Numbered from the stretch's first letter, positions 1-6,179 are shown. The stretch is 6,459 nucleotides of DNA from Actinomycetota bacterium (GCA_003161205.1 PMOU01000276.1:6285-12743), one strand, 5' to 3'. The notes: generated by a model not told the origin, from the letters alone. A program made the numbers and translations.

Positions 1-848
1 AGCAGGTCATTCAGCAGGCTGGAGGCACCGAGACGGAACCACCGGGGATCCAGCCAGTCCTCCCCCGCGGTCTCGTTCACCAGCACCAGGTACCGGATGG
101 CGTCCTTGGCGGTGCGGATGCCGCCAGCGGCCTTGACCCCGACCTGCCGGCCGCGGGTCTCGCGGAAGTCGCGCACGGCCTCCAGCATGACCAGGGTCAC
201 CGGCAGCGTCGCGGCCGGGGTGATCTTGCCGGTCGAGGTCTTGATGAAGTCGGCGCCGGCCAGCATGGCCAGCCACGAGGCGCGCCGTACGTTGTCCAGC
301 GTGACCAACTCGCCGGTTTCCAGGATCACCTTGAGGTGGGCACCTCCGCAGGCCTCGCGGACGGCGGCGATCTCGTCGTAAACCTCCTGGTATTCACCGG
401 TGAGAAAGGCACCGCGGTCGATCACCATATCCACCTCGTCGGCGCCCGCCGCGACCGCGTACTTCACGTCGGCCAGCTTGACCTCCAGGCTGGTCCGGCC
501 GCTGGGGAAGGCAGTCGCCACGCTCGCCACGTGCACGCCGCTGCCCTTCAGGCCGGCCGCCGCGACATGGGCCAGGTCCGGATATACGCAGACGGCGGCG
601 ACCATCGGGACGGTCGGATCGGCGGGATCGGGGCGCATGGCCTTGGCGCACAGCGCGCGGACCTTACCCGGCGTGTCCTGGCCCTCGAGCGTGGTCAGGT
701 CGATCATCGAGATGGCCGCGTCGAGGGCCCACTGCTTGGCCGTGGTCTTGACGGATCTGCTGGCCAGCATGGCCGCCCGCGCCTGCGCCCCCACCTGGTC
801 CACCCCGGGCAGCCCGTGCAGGAACCCCCGCAGGTCCGGCGCGCTCAT
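1..848 (-). CDS. deoC: deoxyribose-phosphate aldolase DeoC (long, eukaryote-like form; C-terminus outside window)
   Basis: This gene encodes the class I aldolase that cleaves 2-deoxyribose-5-phosphate to glyceraldehyde-3-phosphate and acetaldehyde in cytoplasmic deoxynucleoside catabolism. The ATG at 848-846 opens 282 full codons with no stop before the window edge. Catalytic residues are readable: Asp140 in EVDMVID, the Schiff-base Lys203 in FIKTSTGK and Lys239 in VGVKAAGGIR. Their spacing is close to that of the E. coli Asp102/Lys167/Lys201 triad. The stretch IDLTTLEGQDT near residue 49 and AAVCVYP near 84 match the longer human/actinobacterial branch (about 318 residues in human DERA) rather than the 259-residue E. 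coli type, so roughly 35-40 residues are missing at the C-terminus. A strong Shine-Dalgarno supports the start. A hairpin upstream (904-933) suggests it has its own promoter, which I could not identify. Confidence 0.96.
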   Translation of the reverse strand, partial: MSAPDLRGFLHGLPGVDQVGAQARAAMLASRSVKTTAKQWALDAAISMIDLTTLEGQDTPGKVRALCAKAMRPDPADPTVPMVAAVCVYPDLAHVAAAGLKGSGVHVASVATAFPSGRTSLEVKLADVKYAVAAGADEVDMVIDRGAFLTGEYQEVYDEIAAVREACGGAHLKVILETGELVTLDNVRRASWLAMLAGADFIKTSTGKITPAATLPVTLVMLEAVRDFRETRGRQVGVKAAGGIRTAKDAIRYLVLVNETAGEDWLDPRWFRLGASSLLNDL

Positions 849-854
849 CGGCAA

Positions 855-860
855 CTCCTT
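855..860 (-). promoter_or_regulatory. ribosome binding site of deoC
   Basis: The minus strand reads AAGGAG six nucleotides before the ATG at 848. This fixes the deoC start, since the gene has no annotated end inside the window. Confidence 0.85.
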
Positions 861-903
861 CGGTAGATCATCATTCTTACCCACCTGAGAGCCGAGCGCG
901 CTA

Positions 904-933
904 GGTCCGGCCGGCCCCTGTTGCGGCCGGACC
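904..933 (-). terminator. GC-rich hairpin, probable terminator after the alpha/beta hydrolase gene
   Basis: GGTCCGGCCG (904-913) and CGGCCGGACC (924-933) form a perfect 10-bp stem with a 10-nt loop. On the minus strand it begins five bases after the hydrolase stop codon at 938-940. No U-tract follows, which is common for actinobacterial terminators, but it leaves open a role as an mRNA-stabilising or processing hairpin. Confidence 0.6.
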
Positions 934-937
934 CGCG

Positions 938-1756
938 TCACGCGCTCAGGACTTCATCCAGCTTGGCCGCGAAGGTTTCCGGGTGGGCGGCAAAGCCGCC
1001 GTGATCACCGGGGAAGGTCACGGGCTCGCAGCCGAGTCCCGCGGCCAGTGCGAGCGCGCTACGGTAGGCGAGCTGACCGGCGGCCGATTCGCTGCCGACA
1101 CCCACGACGACCCGGGCCGGGCTGTTGCGCAGCGCCTCGAGGTCGGGCTCGTAGTTGGTGATGACCGGGATCGTGTATCCCGCGAATAGCTCCAGGTTGC
1201 CCAGCAGGCGCTGGCTGGCTTCGGCTGCCTCCGGACTCGGCTCAGTAGCGGGCTCAGGTCCGCCGCCGAAGCCCACGCCCTCGGCGAACTTCTGCATCGC
1301 GGGGAACACGCCGTCGCGCCGGGAGAGGTCGCGGACCTCCTCGGTGAAGGCACGCCAGTGCGCCGCATCCGGCAGCAGCGCAGCCACGGGCGGCTCGTGC
1401 GCCACCAGCGTTCGTATTTGCCCCGGGTAGCGCGCCACGAGGTCCAGGCCGTAGGTGGCGCCGCCGCTCGACCCCAGAACGTACGCGGGTCCAGATGCGA
1501 CGGCGGCCAGCAGGCGGTGCGCGTCGTCGGCGAACACGCCCACCGTCAGGTCGTCCTTCGGCCCCTCCGCCGTGCTTCTCGAATTGCCGCGGCAATCACA
1601 GGTGACGACCGTGTACCGGTCGGCCAGGCAGTCGGCGAGCGGCGCGAATCCGGCCGCGTCCATCGGGCCACCCGGAATCATCAGCAGCACCGGTCCCGAT
1701 CCGCGTACCTCGTAGTAAAGCGAGGCCCCCGGTACCTCCAGCGTCCTGGGCAGCAT
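938..1756 (-). CDS. alpha/beta-fold hydrolase
   Basis: This is a 272-residue cytoplasmic alpha/beta hydrolase with no signal peptide or membrane segment. The substrate cannot be deduced from sequence; esterase, lactonase or haloperoxidase-like activities are all found in this superfamily. The HG-type oxyanion loop region is IPGGPMD (27-33). The nucleophile elbow is GSSGG (95-99) with Ser97 as nucleophile, and the catalytic His is His252 in GDHGGF. The acid is probably Glu223 in VGVGSES, replacing the more usual Asp; this assignment is less sure. The DCRGNSRS segment (54-61) is the conserved strand-turn common in these enzymes. A strong Shine-Dalgarno supports the ATG at 1756-1754. The gene lies 82 bp downstream of the amidase and 89 bp upstream of deoC on the same strand. 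Nothing ties it functionally to either neighbour. Confidence 0.92.
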   Translation of the reverse strand: MLPRTLEVPGASLYYEVRGSGPVLLMIPGGPMDAAGFAPLADCLADRYTVVTCDCRGNSRSTAEGPKDDLTVGVFADDAHRLLAAVASGPAYVLGSSGGATYGLDLVARYPGQIRTLVAHEPPVAALLPDAAHWRAFTEEVRDLSRRDGVFPAMQKFAEGVGFGGGPEPATEPSPEAAEASQRLLGNLELFAGYTIPVITNYEPDLEALRNSPARVVVGVGSESAAGQLAYRSALALAAGLGCEPVTFPGDHGGFAAHPETFAAKLDEVLSA

Positions 1757-1758
1757 GT

Positions 1759-1766
1759 CTCCTCCT
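1759..1766 (-). promoter_or_regulatory. ribosome binding site of the alpha/beta hydrolase
   Basis: The minus strand reads AGGAGGAG just before AC-ATG, giving a near-perfect Shine-Dalgarno. It is the strongest in the window and settles the start at 1756. Confidence 0.85.
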
Positions 1767-1798
1767 GCGCGTTATGCCGTCTGAGTCTGGACGCGTCA

Positions 1799-1822
1799 GC
1801 CGACCGGAATTCATCGGCCGGC
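1799..1822 (-). other. short intergenic hairpin between amidase and hydrolase genes
   Basis: On the minus strand GCCGGCCG (1822-1815) pairs with CGGUCGGC (1806-1799), giving 8 bp including one G-U pair, with an 8-nt loop AUGAAUUC. It starts 17 bases after the amidase stop (TAA, 1841-1839). It could be a weak terminator or a processing site. It lacks a U-tract and is short enough to arise by chance in GC-rich DNA. Confidence 0.3.
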
Positions 1823-1838
1823 GGCGATCCGCGCAGGA

Positions 1839-2999
1839 TTAGGTATTGGCGGCCGCCGGGATCGCGGCCTCGATGAGACGGCCGAGCGAGATGAGCTGCT
1901 CTTCGCCGCCGGGCGGCCCGATGAGCTGAAGGGACGCGGGCAGCCCCGCCGGGCCGCCGGGAACGGGCAGGGACAGCGCCGGCAGGCCGGCCAGGTTGGC
2001 CGGGGCGGTGAGCAAGATGAGCGGCATGCCGCGCTCGCCGAGCAGCGGCGCCGGTCCCACCAGCGTCGGCAGGACAAGGAACGGATGGCGGGCCAGCATC
2101 TGGCTGAACCAGTCGCGCACCGCCTGCCGGGTGAGGTTCGCGGCGGCCAGCTGATCGCCGGTGATCCCGGCCGCTTCGGTCATATTGCGCCGCAGCTGCG
2201 GGCTGAGCCGGTCCAGCTGCGCCATCAGGTACGCGTTCGCCTGGTAGGCCTCCACGTCGATGAGCACGTCCGCGGCGCGCGCCGCGGCGCGGAGGTCAAG
2301 ACCGGCGATGTCAGTGGCCTGCAGCTCGGCGGCCGCGAGGGCGGCGTCAACCGCGGCATCGATTTCAGGCGCGACCTCGGGCCGCAGCCGACCGACCGCG
2401 AGCTCGCACCATCCGGGCGTGAAGCCCGGCTCGATCAGGCGCATGCCGAGTTCGACCGCGGCCACGTCCGCGCCGAGCGGGCCCACGGTATCCATCGAGG
2501 GCGCCAGCGGGTAGACGCCGTCCACCGGCACCCGCCCCCACGTGGTCTTCAGGCCGACCACGCCGCAGCAGGCGGCGGGGATTCGCACCGAGCCGCCGGT
2601 ATCGGTACCGAACGCGACGTCGGCCTCGCCGGTGGCCACGGCGACCGCCGAGCCGCTGGACGAACCACCGGGCACGCGCCGCGGATCCACCGGGTTCACC
2701 GGCGTTCCTGACCACGCATTCGTGCCGACCGCCGACCAGCACAGCTCGGCGAGGTTGGTCTTGCCGACAATCCTGGCCCCTGACCGCCGGGCCACGGCCA
2801 CCACGGCCGCGTCCCGCGCCGCCGGTTCCGCCTGCTCCGCGATCAGCTGGCAGCCCACCGTGGTCGGCAGGCCCTCGACATCGATGCAGTCCTTGACCGC
2901 AAGCCGCGGGCCATCGCCCGGCACGTCGAGCCGCACAATCCAGGTAGGGTCCACGAGCTCATTGTCCCGTGCCGCGGGCTGGCAGCTCCAAGAAGTCAC
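1839..2999 (-). CDS. amidase signature (AS) family hydrolase
   Basis: This is a Ser-Ser-Lys amidase of the AS family, which hydrolyses amide bonds; GatA, fatty-acid amide hydrolase and aryl/acyl amidases belong here. Counting from the GTG at 2999, the catalytic Lys is Lys36 in AVKD. The bridging cis-Ser is Ser113 in PGGSSSGS, and the nucleophile is Ser137 in GTDTGGSVRIPA. The 24-residue Ser-Ser distance matches the family. At 386 residues it is shorter than GatA (about 480), and no gatB or gatC lies beside it, so it is more likely a catabolic amidase than tRNA amidotransferase. The start is uncertain. The GTG at 2999 has no good Shine-Dalgarno, and an in-frame GTG at 2954-2952 would begin the protein at VDPTWIVRLD, just before the conserved core. 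I see no signal peptide. It diverges from the glycosyltransferase operon. Confidence 0.93.
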   Translation of the reverse strand: MTSWSCQPAARDNELVDPTWIVRLDVPGDGPRLAVKDCIDVEGLPTTVGCQLIAEQAEPAARDAAVVAVARRSGARIVGKTNLAELCWSAVGTNAWSGTPVNPVDPRRVPGGSSSGSAVAVATGEADVAFGTDTGGSVRIPAACCGVVGLKTTWGRVPVDGVYPLAPSMDTVGPLGADVAAVELGMRLIEPGFTPGWCELAVGRLRPEVAPEIDAAVDAALAAAELQATDIAGLDLRAAARAADVLIDVEAYQANAYLMAQLDRLSPQLRRNMTEAAGITGDQLAAANLTRQAVRDWFSQMLARHPFLVLPTLVGPAPLLGERGMPLILLTAPANLAGLPALSLPVPGGPAGLPASLQLIGPPGGEEQLISLGRLIEAAIPAAANT

Positions 3000-3065
3000 G
3001 GAGTTTTCTTGTGCCGGTCATGGCGACTGTTTCGTCACGATCTGTTGATGTTGCACCGTGTGAGC
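3000..3065. promoter_or_regulatory. divergent intergenic region, expected to hold promoters for both arms
   Basis: This 66-bp gap separates the diverging amidase and glycosyltransferase starts and is less GC-rich than the flanking genes (for example GAGTTTTCTT at 3001-3010). Transcription of both arms should begin here or just inside the adjacent annotated 5' ends. I could not find a -35/-10 pair good enough to call in either direction. The only symmetry seen is the short TCGTCACGA at 3032-3040. Confidence 0.4.
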
Positions 3066-4202
3066 ATGAGGGTCGCGATCATTACCGAATCGTTCCCGCC
3101 TGACGTCAATGGCGTCGCGCACTGTGTCCTGCGCGTCGCCGAACTCCTCGCCGAATACGGGCACCACCCGCTCGTCATCGCGCCGCAACCGCCGCGCCAG
3201 GGCAGGGGCGAGGACTCCTTTCCGTTTCCCGTCGTCCGCATTCCCGCGGTGCCGCTGCCCGGCTACCCGAGCTTCCGGCTCGGCATGCCGAGCCCGAAGG
3301 TGCGCGAAGCGCTGGTCAGGCACCGGGCCGAGGTCGTGCACCTGGCTAGCCCGGTCTGCCTGGGCGCCTACGGCGCCGCCGTGGCCGCGCGGCTGGGCCT
3401 GCCCACGGTCGCCGTGTACCAGACCGACCTGCCGGCCTACGCCCGTGCTTACCGGCTGGGCCGGGCCGGTGAGGCGTTCGCCTGGCGCTGGCTGCGCGGT
3501 ATCCACAACAGCGCCGCCCGCACGCTGGCCCCGTCCACGGTTACCGCGACTGGCCTGCATGGCCAGGGCATCGGCGACGTCTGGCTGTGGGGCCGCGGCG
3601 TGGACACCGAGCGCTTCGACCCGGCGCGGCGCAGCCAGGAACTACGCACCGTGCTGGCGCCGGGAGGCGAGGCGATCGTCGGGTACGTGGGACGCCTGGC
3701 CACGGAAAAGCGCGTGGAACGGCTGGCCGGGATCAGCGCGCTGGCCGGAGTACGCCTGGTCATCGTGGGGGCCGGGCCGGCCGGGGCCATGCTGCGCCAG
3801 CACATGCCGGACGCCATCTTCCTCGGCGAGCGGCGCGGTGACGAGCTGGCGGCGATCTACGCCAGCCTCGACGTGTTCGTGCACAGCGGACCTTATGAGA
3901 CGTTCGGCCAGACCCTGCAGGAGGCCGCCGCGAGCGGTCTGCCGGTGGTGGCGCCCGCGGCCGGCGGCCCGCTGGACCTGGTGCAGGACGGGGTGACCGG
4001 TTTCCTGGTCCCGCCGGCGGACCCGGAGGCGTTCGTGGCCGCCGTCGCGCGGCTGGCCGCTGATCCCGTGATGCGGGCGGCGTTCGGCGCGGCGGGACGG
4101 CGCAAGGTCCTGGGCCGGAGCTGGCCTGCCCTGACCGAGGAACTGATCGGGCATTACGCCGCGGCGCTCGGCCGCGCCAAGGTGGCCAGGGTAGCGACGT
4201 GA
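3066..4202 (+). CDS. mgtA: GT4-family mannosyltransferase, MgtA/PimB (Rv0557)-like
   Basis: This is a GT-B fold, retaining family 4 glycosyltransferase of 378 residues. It resembles mycobacterial MgtA (once called PimB), which transfers mannose from GDP-mannose to glucuronosyl-diacylglycerol at the inner membrane face. The N-terminal acceptor half has TESFPPDVNGV (7-17), HLASP (92-96) and VAVYQTDLP (116-123). LAPSTVT (154-160) and RGVDTERF (177-184) lead into the donor half. Phosphate-binding Arg210 and Lys215 lie in GRLATEK, and the family E-x7-E motif is Glu278/Glu286. LGRSWP near 349 also matches that subfamily. The ATG at 3066 is chosen because MRVAIITESF is the canonical first strand; upstream in-frame TTG, ATG (3048) and GTG (3060) exist, and none has a clear Shine-Dalgarno. 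It ends in a GTGA overlap with the next gene. Donor and acceptor are inferred from similarity recalled by eye. Confidence 0.9.
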   Translation: MRVAIITESFPPDVNGVAHCVLRVAELLAEYGHHPLVIAPQPPRQGRGEDSFPFPVVRIPAVPLPGYPSFRLGMPSPKVREALVRHRAEVVHLASPVCLGAYGAAVAARLGLPTVAVYQTDLPAYARAYRLGRAGEAFAWRWLRGIHNSAARTLAPSTVTATGLHGQGIGDVWLWGRGVDTERFDPARRSQELRTVLAPGGEAIVGYVGRLATEKRVERLAGISALAGVRLVIVGAGPAGAMLRQHMPDAIFLGERRGDELAAIYASLDVFVHSGPYETFGQTLQEAAASGLPVVAPAAGGPLDLVQDGVTGFLVPPADPEAFVAAVARLAADPVMRAAFGAAGRRKVLGRSWPALTEELIGHYAAALGRAKVARVAT

Positions 4203-5332
4203 GGATTGTCAGGCTGGCGAACTTCGTCGCGCCGCACTCGGGCGGCCTTCGTACCGCACTTGCTGAACTCGGCGCGGGTTACCTGGCCGCGGGGCACGAG
4301 CCGGTGCTGATCGTGCCCGGACCGCGGGACAGCGACCAGCAGGGTGCCCAGGGCCGGGTGATCACGCTGCGCGCGCCGCGGGTCCCGTTCACTGGCGGGT
4401 ACCGGGTGCTGTGGCGTCGCCGGCCGGTGGCCGCCCTGCTCACCCGGCTGAAGCCGGACGTCCTCGAGGTTTCCGACCGGTCCACGCTGCGCTGGACCGG
4501 CCGGTGGGCGCGCACCCGCGGGGTGCCCGCCGTGATGGTGTCGCACGAGAGCCTGGTGGCCCTCCTCGGGCTGGCACCGCTCGGGCTGGCACCGCTAGGG
4601 TCCCGGCGCGTCGCCGACTGGCTCAACCGGCACACGGCCCGTGCGTATCAGCAGGTCATCTGCACCACCAGCTGGGCGGCGCGCGAGTTCGAGCGGATCG
4701 GCGCCGGCAACCTTGTCCGCGTCCCGCTCGGCGTCGACCTGGCCACGTTCGGGGTCCGGCCGCGCCCGGTGGCCGGTGGCCAGGTGCTGCTCGTACACTG
4801 CGGCCGGCTGTCCGCGGAGAAGAAGCCGCAGCGGTCGCTGAACACGCTGGCCACCCTGCTTGCCGACGGCGTCCCCGCCCGCCTGGTGGTGGCCGGGGAC
4901 GGGCCGCTGCGGTCGCGGCTCGAGCGCCGGGCCGCGCGCGACGGGCTGCCCGTCACCTTTGCCGGTTTCCTGCCCGGCCGGGCGGCGCTGGCCGCGCTGC
5001 TGGCCAGCGCGGACGTCGCCATCGCCCCCGGTCCGGCGGAGACCTTCGGGCTCGCGGCGCTCGAGGCCCTGGCCTGCGGGACTCCCGTAGTGGTGAGCGC
5101 GGAGTCCGCGCTGCCCGAGGTCATCGGCGCTGCTGGGGCCAGCGTGGCCGGCGAGGACCTAGCGGCGGGTGTTCGCTCTGTTCTGGCCCGGCCGGAACAG
5201 AGCCGCCGGGACGCGGCCCGGGCCCGGGCCGAGCGCTACGGCTGGCCCGCCGCCGTGGACGGTTTCCTGGCCGTCCACCACCGCGGGTGTTCGCAGCCGG
5301 GAAGCACAGCTCACGCGGGGAGGCCGACATGA
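4199..5332 (+). CDS. pimC: GT4-family mannosyltransferase, PimC-like
   Basis: This 377-residue GT-B glycosyltransferase resembles PimC, reported in M. tuberculosis CDC1551 to add a mannose to phosphatidylinositol dimannoside using GDP-mannose. The diagnostic N-terminus has ANFVAPHSGGLRTA (7-20), LIVPGPRD (37-44), VPFTGGYR (62-69) and LEVSDRSTLR (89-98). The donor half has PLGVDLATF (176-184), Arg203 and Lys208 in CGRLSAEKKP, AGDGPLR (232-238), and the E-x7-E pair Glu281/Glu289. GTG at 4199 overlaps the upstream TGA by four bases; AGGG at 4188-4191 with 7-nt spacing can serve as Shine-Dalgarno. It ends in an ATGA overlap with the SGNH gene, so all three are translationally coupled. Odd points are a tandem LGLAP duplication at 123-132 and a strong hairpin within the 3' part of the gene. 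No signal peptide is present. The exact acceptor is uncertain. Confidence 0.9.
   Translation: MRIVRLANFVAPHSGGLRTALAELGAGYLAAGHEPVLIVPGPRDSDQQGAQGRVITLRAPRVPFTGGYRVLWRRRPVAALLTRLKPDVLEVSDRSTLRWTGRWARTRGVPAVMVSHESLVALLGLAPLGLAPLGSRRVADWLNRHTARAYQQVICTTSWAAREFERIGAGNLVRVPLGVDLATFGVRPRPVAGGQVLLVHCGRLSAEKKPQRSLNTLATLLADGVPARLVVAGDGPLRSRLERRAARDGLPVTFAGFLPGRAALAALLASADVAIAPGPAETFGLAALEALACGTPVVVSAESALPEVIGAAGASVAGEDLAAGVRSVLARPEQSRRDAARARAERYGWPAAVDGFLAVHHRGCSQPGSTAHAGRPT
4565..4594 (+). repeat. tandem 15-bp duplication inside the PimC-like gene
   Basis: The unit CTCGGGCTGGCACCG occurs twice, perfectly and back to back (4565-4579, 4580-4594). A one-mismatch start of a third copy (CTAGGG) follows at 4595. 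It is in frame and encodes LGLAP-LGLAP-LG at residues 123-134. Replication slippage is the likely origin. Confidence 0.9.
5175..5203 (+). other. strong RNA hairpin within the 3' part of the PimC-like gene
   Basis: GCTCTGTTC (5175-5183) and GAACAGAGC (5195-5203) are perfect inverted repeats. With U5184-G5194, G5185-C5193 and G5186-C5192 the sense RNA forms a 12-bp stem closed by a 5-nt CCCGG loop. It lies about 125 nt before the SGNH start codon. No U-tract follows. The stem is visible directly; any function (partial termination, processing, mRNA stability) is inference. Confidence 0.6.
5317..5323 (+). promoter_or_regulatory. ribosome binding site of the SGNH hydrolase
   Basis: GGGGAGG sits five bases before the ATG at 5329, inside the last codons of the PimC-like gene. 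It selects this start over the much longer open frame that runs back upstream through the PimC-like gene in the same phase. Confidence 0.8.
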
Positions 5333-6153
5333 CGGTGTTCGCCGCGCTGGGGGACTCGATCACGGTCGGCATGGGCGACCCGGCGCCGGGCGGGGGGTGG
5401 CGCGGGTGGGCCGCCCTGCTGGCCGAGACCCTGCACCAGCCCGACTTGCATAACCTGGCCACGCTGGGCGCCCTGGCGGTGGACGTGGAGCGCGATCAGC
5501 TGCCGGCGGCCGTGCGTCTCAAGCCTGACGTCGCCAGCGTGATCGTCGGGATCAACGACACGCTGCGCGGTGACTTCGACCCCGGCCGCACCGGCGCGTC
5601 GGTCGGCCGCACGGTGGCGGCGCTGCGGGCCGGCGGCGCGGAAGTGCTCACCATGCGGCTGCCCGACCCGGGGCAGATGTTCGGGCTGCCCGGGGCGCTG
5701 GCCCGGCCGCTTGCGCGCCGGATGCGGGCGGTCAACACGGCCGTCGATGAGGTGGCGCTGCGCTACCGGACCGTGCACCTGGACGCCGCCCGCGATCCCG
5801 CCACCTACGAGCGCCGTTACTGGAGCGTGGACCGGCTGCACCCGAACGAGCGTGGGCACCGCCTCACGGCGTGCCGCTTCCACGGCCTGCTCGCGGCCTC
5901 GGGCTACCCGCTCGGCGACGGCCCCGACCCCGAACCTTCGAGCCGCCCGCCGACCCGGCTCGCGGAGTTCGGCTGGATGGCCACCAAGGGCACCGCCTGG
6001 CTGTTCCGGCGTTCCCGGGACCTGGTCCCGGCGCTGACGGCCCTGGCCGTGCACGAATGGTGGCACGGCGAGGGGCAAACCGCCGATGACAAGTGGCGAA
6101 CGGCTGGTAACCACCCCGAACGTGACATCTCTCCCGAAGGTGCGCCAACCTGA
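5329..6153 (+). CDS. SGNH/GDSL-family hydrolase with conserved-looking C-terminal extension
   Basis: This 274-residue serine esterase/lipase-like enzyme carries all SGNH blocks. Block I is GDSITVG with nucleophile Ser10, block II has Gly47 in NLATLGA, and block III is GINDT with Asn76. Block V is DRLHPNERGH with Asp168 and His171, completing the triad. There is no signal peptide, so it should act in the cytoplasm. The catalytic domain ends near residue 195. After a Pro-rich linker (about 198-210) comes a tail with FGWMATKGTAWLFRRSRD (214-231) and VHEWWHGEG (241-249), which I recall from actinobacterial cytoplasmic SGNH proteins. The ATG overlaps the PimC-like stop (ATGA) and has a good Shine-Dalgarno. 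Its position in a lipid-mannosyltransferase operon suggests acyl removal or transfer on a glycolipid, but the substrate is unknown and the sequence alone does not show it. Confidence 0.93.
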   Translation: MTVFAALGDSITVGMGDPAPGGGWRGWAALLAETLHQPDLHNLATLGALAVDVERDQLPAAVRLKPDVASVIVGINDTLRGDFDPGRTGASVGRTVAALRAGGAEVLTMRLPDPGQMFGLPGALARPLARRMRAVNTAVDEVALRYRTVHLDAARDPATYERRYWSVDRLHPNERGHRLTACRFHGLLAASGYPLGDGPDPEPSSRPPTRLAEFGWMATKGTAWLFRRSRDLVPALTALAVHEWWHGEGQTADDKWRTAGNHPERDISPEGAPT

Positions 6154-6157
6154 ACGC

Positions 6158-6179
6158 CCTCAGAAGACCTTCAGGAAAC
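6158..6179 (+). promoter_or_regulatory. two 11-bp direct repeats, possible response-regulator operator
   Basis: CCTCAGAAGAC (6158-6168) is followed directly by CTTCAGGAAAC (6169-6179); 8 of 11 positions are identical and a TCAG core repeats at one-helical-turn spacing. This is the geometry of OmpR/PhoB-type binding sites. It starts four bases after the SGNH stop and lies about 25 bp upstream of the candidate -35 of the next gene, a plausible activator position. The regulator is unknown. Confidence 0.4.

Noticed and set aside
336..888. Two plus-strand open frames opposite deoC.
   Set aside because: The minus strand encodes an intact DeoC with all catalytic lysines; the plus-strand products have no recognisable motif.
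1583..1596. 14-bp palindrome ATTGCCGCGGCAAT inside the alpha/beta hydrolase gene.
   Set aside because: It falls on the conserved CRGNS codons and is not near a promoter; a protein binding site cannot be argued from a single copy.
1771..1799. Minus-strand promoter candidate CTGACG - 17 bp - CATAAC before the alpha/beta hydrolase.
   Set aside because: Spacing is ideal and both boxes match 4 of 6, but transcription would start inside the Shine-Dalgarno, leaving almost no leader.
2270..2287. Perfect 18-bp palindrome CCGCGGCGCGCGCCGCGG inside the amidase gene.
   Set aside because: It is pure G/C and encodes an Ala/Arg run, so codon composition explains it.
3109..3996. A 295-codon open frame in another phase over the MgtA-like gene.
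   Set aside because: It is Trp/Arg/Ser/Pro-rich without any domain, and fully overlaps a clear glycosyltransferase.
4411..5328. Open upstream extension of the SGNH frame, which would give a 580-residue protein.
   Set aside because: It lies entirely within the PimC-like gene in another phase, is compositionally Arg/Pro/Gly-rich shadow sequence without motifs, and the ATG at 5329 has a good Shine-Dalgarno and the canonical first SGNH strand.
6015..6031. 17-bp interrupted palindrome CCGGGACC-T-GGTCCCGG in the SGNH gene.
   Set aside because: With a realistic loop only 6 bp of stem remain, all within coding sequence, so chance is likely.
5311..6114. A 267-codon antisense open frame opposite the SGNH gene.
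   Set aside because: Its product is Arg/His/Gln/Gly-rich low-complexity sequence typical of a GC-rich shadow frame; the sense strand has a full catalytic motif set.
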